A stretch of DNA of 64,000 nucleotides from Siphonodentalium dalli (taxonomy: Eukaryota; Mollusca; Scaphopoda; Gadilida; Siphonodentaliidae): contig CP136061.1 of the NCBI GenBank assembly GCA_032622095.1, forward strand, positions 134,685,587 through 134,749,586. Reading direction: 5' to 3'. Shown here one piece after another: positions 58,013-64,000 of the stretch. The notes below the pieces were generated by a model. The model saw only the letters and a list, made by a program, of their open reading frames with translations, made no database searches and was not told the origin of the DNA. The position numbers and the translations under genes are program-made. Numbering within the stretch: the first letter of the stretch is position 1; each line of letters starts with the position of its first letter.

Positions 58013-59405
58013 TCCAATTAATTTCTGGCATAGACGCGTACAGATGGTTATGTTATGGTGTCAAAAAAAGATAACACTGAAGTGGGTTGAGGATTTAGGA
58101 AGATGAAAAGCGGCAAAATAACGTCAATACCTGTTATCTCGAGACACTGTCTGGCAGGCCGTGTTTGGGGAATATACGCGACCTTTTTCTTGCATTTTAA
58201 AAAGGCCATTTAAACGATAGGTTTGTAAACACGACTATGTGACTTTGGCGCTTCTCAGGCTGAGATCTGGCGATAGAACATGGAAGTGAATACTCGGATA
58301 CAATTAAGACGAGTTATCGGGTATCCTATGCTGGGGATGTATTTATGTACCCGGAGAATTGACTTTTCCAATGACAAACACGTTGCACGTGCCGTCGAGG
58401 GAATACAAAAACAAACATCGGGAACGGGCCACCATAGACGATTCACCTTGAGACACTGGGCACCTTAACCCCCATCGATTTGTAGAATCCATACCTATCG
58501 TAAATACTGCGTCTTTCTTTTCCAAGAGAATTAAACCCCCGTGGCGGTCTGAAGTATGCAATTATGCTATCTTTTTGTTACATTCTCTTCCGGTTCCTGG
58601 CATTAAACCTGTTAGATAAATACGTCAAATACTTCCATACCAGCCTATATGTCAGAGAAAGACTTCAAGTCATAGAATTTAGCAAAATCGAGACCCAATT
58701 TTCACCAGCATGTAACATTAAAGGGCGTCACGTGTTAGTCTATTCCTGGTATAGTAAAAATAGAGAGCATTAATAATAATTTCTCTCACTTATGTGCAAA
58801 AAATCAAAACAATAAAAATTGCTGTTTTCGGCAAGTTCCCCCCCCCCCAGCTTATATAAAGCCTGTACATATAATGATATGTCGTGCATTTGTCGACCAA
58901 ACTTATCTCGCCTTTCCAAATTGGAGTCCAACGAGCCATGTCCGTTGTACTAAATTTCAAAACTGGGCATCTTTTCTGCAGAAAAAAAGAATACAATGTC
59001 GGGAATAAGACATAGGCTACCATGGTAAGGTTTGTTGAAAGCGACATATTTTATTCGGGTCTCAAATTAAATCTAGCCATTGTTGTTAGCTAATTAAATC
59101 TTCATTTCATCAGAATTTAGTCCCCAAACCTATTTTGTGGCTATTTAGCCGCTAAATTCAACACACGACAATGTGCCTATATAAACATAATTATGGCATA
59201 TGCCTTAAATTCCAGGTTAAAGTTACACATGTGCAGCCATAACTCAATGCAGCTTCATATATTTCATATAGCTACCAGTTTATAATCAATAAGACAGAGC
59301 CAAGAACCTTATCAAAATGCACATTTTGTTGAAGAGTTATATGCATGGCTATTAATTTATTTCACACAGTTTTTCAACTTAGTATCACTGTTTCTTATTT
59401 TCAGC
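58013..59405. other. No gene recognised
   Basis: A plus frame at 58280-58468 is protein-like but without known domain. A single copy of the GTTAGTCTATTCCTGGTATA family lies at 58736. A C-run lies at about 58840. Confidence 0.4.
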
Positions 59406-59687
59406 CGATGTAGTGACCTAAAGTTTGATAAATATGAAAATTACATCTCAGCTCATCCAAACTATACTTGTAGTAATTCATGTGAAGACGCAAATCATTT
59501 TTTCTTCAGTTGTCCTCTGTACACAGAATCAAGAAATCGTATTTGCGCACGTTTGGATGAACTTAATGTGGGCATTGTCTCTGAAAATGATCTGGTATTT
59601 GGTGTACCGCACTACATTGAAACATTGAATTTGTGCATGTTTGAGACAGTACAATCATTTATCTCATCGACAGACCGTTTCTTATAA
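59406..59687 (+). pseudogene. LINE C-terminal remnant with zinc knuckle
   Basis: The 93-codon frame begins RCSDLKFDKYENYISAHPNY and contains CSNSCEDANHFFFSCPLYTE, then R. This is a C-x3-C-x4-H-x4-C knuckle with the ED..HFFF.CPLY..R signature found after the reverse transcriptase in many non-LTR retrotransposons. It ends at TAA (59685-59687). Upstream sequence does not continue the frame with reverse-transcriptase motifs, so the copy is 5'-truncated. The frame itself is intact, which suggests a fairly recent insertion. Confidence 0.85.
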
Positions 59688-60171
59688 TTATCATAATATT
59701 CACATTTCAGTTTATCTCAGACCATGTAGCCACTCAAACAGCCGCACTTAACAACAACTGCTACAATACATCTGGATAGATCTTATACTTATATTCATTA
59801 GAAATTGAATGCCAGGAAGAGGAGCTCCGGCAACCTGTGCTCCGATCCCCTGTGTCCACACACAGCATCATTTGTTATATATAACCTGTTTAATATATAT
59901 TTTATTGTATACGGGTTACAACAAACATGTTAAAGATGCATAATCCGAATTTATCCATCACCTTTGTCGTCTACTATATAGATAAAGGCTGCAAAATAAA
60001 CCATGGCTTTATTTTAGCACGTTCTAAAATAAAGCAAGAACGGCTACAGCGATCATAATAAAGTCACACGATCAGAACTTGCAATCGATTTTAATTGTTT
60101 CCTAAAGAATTCCCCATTAATTTCTTATCCCATGTAAACAAATTTAATAGACGTTAACTACTTTTAAACTT
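59688..60171. other. No gene recognised
   Basis: A small hairpin (GGCTTTATTTTAG / CTAAAATAAAGC) lies at 60005-60036. Nothing else stands out. Confidence 0.4.
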
Positions 60172-60350
60172 TGGCGATGGATAAAAACAATACCCATAAA
60201 GTTTGACGAGATACTAGGTTTATTTCGCTCGTATGATTCAGCAAATGTGGAACCTCGCTAAAGCTCGGCCCCCATTTGCTGAATCATAATCGCGAAAATA
60301 AACCTAATATCTCGTCAAACTATATGGATATTATATATTTATCCACCGCT
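60172..60350. repeat. Large hairpin, arms ~75 bp
   Basis: The left arm contains GTTTGACGAGATACTAGGTT and ATGATTCAGCAAATG, and the right arm their inverted copies. The loop is GGAACCTCGCTAAAGCTCGG. It is probably a foldback MITE. Confidence 0.8.
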
Positions 60351-60815
60351 CACTACGTCTATTGACTACATAAAGCCTGCCTAATAAACGTTATGTTTAT
60401 TACGTCAATGTAGCTTTATTAGGTCAACGTAGCTTTATTAGGTTAGTACTACTTTTATGACGTAATTTGATATGCAAATTGCGCAGGTAACTAGGGACGT
60501 CAACCGGCCTTAATGACGTCATTGTGATTTCAGAACGTTTTATCGTGTTTAATTCACGAAAATAATTCGTTAAATTATTTATGTTTTAGCTCTAAACATC
60601 TATAAATCCTCAGAACAAGGTCTGCTTATAATAAATGTAAAAATGCCAACGAACTATTTCGCTCTAAGCTGCACACGGGTTTTCCCACGTCATGAATGCT
60701 AATTGGTTTGCTTGACCTAATAAATGAATGGCGTCATCGAAGTAACGAATGTAAAACTGAGGAAAATGACAGATTTACCTCTCAAAAGGCAAGTTTTGTG
60801 CGATGGAATAATAAA
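60351..60815. other. Short direct repeats, no gene
   Basis: GTCAATGTAGCTTTATTAG and GTCAACGTAGCTTTATTAG lie in direct tandem at 60404-60440, together with TAATAAACGTTATGTTTATTA. No coding. Confidence 0.5.
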
Positions 60816-60959
60816 ATATGCAGCTAATGTCGTCGCTTAAACTGTTTATGTCCGCTCGGGGGATTTGGCATCTATTGGACTCGGCAGAGCCTCGCCCAAT
60901 AGATGCTCAAATCCCCCTCACGGACATAAACAATTTAAGCGACGACACTAGCTACATAT
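60816..60959. repeat. Large hairpin, arms ~62 bp
   Basis: ATATGCAGCTAATGTCGTCG ... TCTATTGG folds against CCAATAGA ... CGACGACACTAGCTACATAT. The loop is ACTCGGCAGAGCCTCGC. Same architecture as 60172-60350. Confidence 0.82.
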
Positions 60960-60976
60960 TCTATATTTAGCGATCG

Positions 60977-61397
60977 CAAATTACTATTTCCTTGGCTTCG
61001 GGGTTAAACAATATTTGATTTGAGTCGAGGAACCCACCCATCAAAGCTCAGAATGATCAGATATCGATTTTTGAATTCTATTATTTTTCACCACCAATAA
61101 TTTTTATCAGTGGCCCAGTAAAAGTCGACGAGAAGACGGCCTCTGACCAAATTGCGGATGAAGATGGATAACTCTAAAATCAAGTGGCTTTTGTGTCAGA
61201 TATTGACAAACCGGCACTTCGTTGAACAAAATGTTGACAAATAACAGGTTTTGCAATTTTATACTATAGTTGACTGTGGTTAGCATTATTTTTGGGCAAC
61301 TAATCGATTCTGGTAACTGAAGCGACATTTCAATTTTTTTTATTGTTGTTGGAATCTGATTATATGGGGACCATCGAATCGGATTGAGTACCTTTAA
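60977..61397 (+). mobile_element. TTAA-target MITE, family 1, left end truncated
   Basis: The body starts at AAATTACTATTTCCTTGGCT and ends CGGATTGAGTACCTTTAA (61380-61397). The first ~25 bp including the left AGGTACTCAA end are missing; the preceding hairpin at 60816-60959 lies 17 bp away. Confidence 0.82.
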
Positions 61398-61613
61398 AAT
61401 CAAATATAATTTGCACCCCTTGAGTTGGATTGTTCCAGGCAACTGATACATACAAATTACCTCAAACTTTGACCTAAAAATATCAGAATCATTTTTGATT
61501 TATGGCTGGAGATTTCCCAACATCATACATCATGTTACAGTCTAAAATTTGACTGATAGTAGCAAAATTATTATCTCAATCTATTTTCGGTCTGAAATTT
61601 CCAACTAGTCTTG

Positions 61614-61656
61614 TTAAAGGTACACAATCCGATTCCACGATTCCCGTATCAGATTC

Positions 61657-61697
<41 letters not shown>

Positions 61698-62012
61698 CAG
61701 AATCTATTTATTACAAAAAATAATGCTACCCACAGTCAACACTAGTATAAAATTATTCAAAACGTGTTATATATCAACATGTTGTTCAACGCAATTTTGT
61801 ATGGAGAGTATGTCGGTATGCTCGTCGAATATTTGCTAGGCCGCCAAATATTTCAGGTGATGAAAAATAACATATTTCAAAAATCGATATCTGATAACTC
61901 TGAGCTTTGATGGGTGGGTTCCTCGACTCGAATCAAATATTTTTTACCTTTTTTATCACACGAAGCCAAATAAATTGTAATTTAGGAGCGTTTATTCTGA
62001 TTCTGTATCTAT
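61614..62012 (-). mobile_element. TTAA-target MITE, family 1, reverse orientation
   Basis: It starts TTAAAGGTACACAATCCGAT (61614). It contains an expanded (AAC)n run (about 11 units, 61662-61696) where other copies have GTTGTTGTTGG on the opposite strand. It runs through TTCCTCGACTCGAATC to a decayed far end near 62012. Confidence 0.78.
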
Positions 62013-63039
62013 AAGGGCGTGGAATTTCCAGCTGATGAGTTGACCATAGTTTAGGGGTGGTAACCACCCCCACCCCACCACCCAAATACAAACCCTGCCG
62101 CACGTCTAGAGCTGTCATGTAGCCACGCCTCTACGTGGACCCACTCGTGGGAACACACATATGAGGTTTCCACCCGGACGGCCGCCTCTGTTTTCATATC
62201 CACAGTGGTCCTGTTATTGGCCTAGAGATGAATCGAAGAAAGTCATCACATGCTGCTGTGTATTGTGTCTGTCTGACAGTGGGTATACAAGGACAGGTTC
62301 GTTCTCATGCAAAATACATATCTGGTATGTCAGCATAAAATTGTTTTGGTAACCGTTTTTCAAAAACTTATAAGGATAATTTAGCGTTTGATTTGCTCAA
62401 TATATAATGTCCTGTAATGTCTTGCCGAAGTAAAGTATGTACCTTGTCACACGCAGGACATACTACTTAATGACAGCACACCAAACGATCGACTTTAAAG
62501 TTTAACAACTCGCGTATAATAGTGAATTGGGCGGCAAAGTCTCATGGTGGGGTAGAGCCCGCGAGCTTTTGTAAGGGGCAATGGAGGTGCCCGATGTATA
62601 TCTTTAAGTTGGATGGTGTAGAGGTATAGTGTGTCGTTTAAAAATAAATGATAAATTAATGTTATTTCCCTCGTGGGTTGTTAACAGTATGCTAACACAA
62701 TGTTGTTTTGTCATTCGGTGAGTACATTGGGTGAGTACAAGTTCACCCCTCATTCGATATCCCTCATTCGATATATGTCTTTTATTCCTGCGTGGGGAAA
62801 TATATAAAATAATGAACATATCTCGTTTTTCCAATCAAAGATCGTGTTTCTTCTGCTTCCGTTACGTATGCGGTGCTGTGTGTTGGATGATTGATGAGTC
62901 CTGTGCGTCTGGCCACCGTCACGACAGTGCGATCGTGTGTCTAACAACAATTTCCTTCAGTACCCCCTACAGGTTACATCTCTTATCCGATCGTCACCAA
63001 ACCTCATATAAATAAATGATTTCTTCTGAAATTAAAAAC
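62013..63039. other. No gene recognised
   Basis: Short frames at 62161-62352 and 62731-63015 have no recognisable domain. The pair CCCTCATTCGATAT is duplicated at 62746-62773. Confidence 0.4.
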
Positions 63040-63285
63040 ATGCATGGCTGCCAGCAGCGATCTTGCATTTCAAATTTGAATCCATCTACACACCCTGCAG
63101 CCCATATTTATTGGAGAATTTACAGCCATTGTAGGATCACCTTTAGATGGGAGCTATCGAACTTGAACGATTTTCGATGAAAAACATGGCCACCGACAGC
63201 CATCTTACTCTTTGCGTGACGTAATCCTTTTCCACACCATGCAGACCGCATCCCTCATCCGATCATCACCATGAGATACACGAGT
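63040..63285 (-). repeat. Reverse copy of the 155-bp repeat family of 2.3-4.0 kb
   Basis: On the minus strand it contains the blocks CAAGATCGCTGCTGGCAGCC, GATAGCTCCCATCTAAAGGT and 'gtaagatggctgtcggtggc', and 'ggatgagggatgcggtctgc' in the order seen near 2.4-3.6 kb. Diverged, about one and a half units. Confidence 0.7.
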
Positions 63286-64000
63286 TTAGGTTTGCTATCT
63301 GGTGGGGAAAACAGTAAACAAAAGGAACACGTCCAGTGGCCATTCACAATCGTTCGAGAACATTAAAACAATTACGCGTGATAACAAATTTGAACCCGAT
63401 TCATCACCAGACAAATAAACCAACAGTGATATCAAAGACGATCGCCCCATATGGCGGCATAAATATTCTTTTTATTTCACACAAGGTCGCTAGCGTAGTT
63501 GCGTCAGTTAAGAGAGGAAAGCCTTATCATAAATATCATGTCGTCAAAATTAGCCGTGTAGACGTTTAGTGGCTGAGATAATCGCCCCTCGTGTAGTGAC
63601 GTCACAGCAGGTCCGCAGACAATCAGTGGTCGGTGCTTCCACCGTGCGGGCTTTGTTTAGAAGAAGGCCGGTTGTTCAAGCCGCGAGTCTCATGGCAGTT
63701 TACATGGATGAGAAAATTAGCTCCCCTGAATAAGCAGACGACCTAATTACGACAGGAATCGTGCATTAGTGACGGAACTAGCCGAGTATCATGGCGCCTG
63801 GTGGGTCGTCTGTGAACAAATCTCTAGCCTGATGTAGCGCCGTGTTTCATTAATCAATTGCAACCTGTTGTAACCTCTGTCAACACCAAATTGGCCACAC
63901 GTATCTGATCATGTCGATTTGGGAATAGCCCTGCACTATTTGCTGGCGCTTAACAATTTTTTAGCATTGACAAAATGTGAATTATGCCTTTGCCAAAATC
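63286..64000. other. No gene recognised; possible regulatory patch
   Basis: TGACGTCAC (about 63598-63606), a CREB-type site, is followed by a more GC-rich stretch to about 63850. It includes an ATGGCGCC word at 63791 that opens only 13 codons. This could be near a gene start outside the window. Weak inference. Confidence 0.25.

Overview
This is an AT-rich, intron-bearing, repeat-dominated animal genomic window. No operons, ribosome binding sites or compact gene order are visible. The one gene I can name with confidence is a metazoan RYBP/YAF2 homologue. The repeat content (hAT, Helitron-like and TTAA-target non-autonomous elements, LINE fragments, minisatellites inside mobile elements, frequent ACATGTA-type words) suggests a marine invertebrate, and I would guess a mollusc or other lophotrochozoan. 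The sequence alone does not prove the species.

Gene content. A RYBP/YAF2-like gene lies on the minus strand. Exon 1 (26916-26941) supplies the N-terminus, exon 2 (20342-20473) the RanBP2-type zinc finger, and exon 3 (12457-12648) the conserved segment after the finger, an alanine run and a basic tail. All junctions are phase 2 and join in frame to give 116 residues. The C-terminal RING1B-binding part is not visible and probably lies beyond the left edge. A short promoter-like segment (E-box, YY1-like motif) sits just upstream of the start codon. The other coding traces belong to mobile elements: a PHD-finger exon at 24523-24780, two BED-type zinc-finger half-exons at 25317 and 36547, and two LINE C-terminal remnants at 33372 and 59406.

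Layout. 0-4.4 kb: 149-bp and 155-bp tandem repeats with a TTAA MITE. 6.1-9.8 kb: an element whose body is a higher-order satellite (164+164+155 bp). 10.1-12.2 kb: a TTAA MITE, then a 169-bp minisatellite split by an hAT element. 12.5-26.9 kb: the RYBP gene. Its second intron holds two foldback elements, one a near-complete 5-kb palindrome, and an hAT MITE. Its first intron holds a 2.6-kb terminal-inverted-repeat element carrying the PHD exon and a nested hAT element. 27.5-30.2 kb: an element with 25-bp perfect inverted ends enclosing telomere-like repeats and a palindromic minisatellite. 32.6-36.8 kb: an hAT element, a LINE remnant, a Helitron-like element inside a TTAA MITE, and a BED-bearing inverted-repeat element. 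37.8-42.2 kb: a foldback element built from a ~340-bp satellite. 42.4-49 kb: mostly unique with small repeats. 49.2-50.5 kb: three TTAA MITEs back to back with perfect hairpins. 54.1-55.1 kb: a second Helitron-like element. 56.6-62 kb: more TTAA MITEs, a TA MITE, a LINE tail and two large hairpins. 62-64 kb: mostly unique sequence.

From about 27 kb to the right end I find no host exon I can defend. That stretch reads as intergenic or long-intron DNA filled by nested mobile elements.
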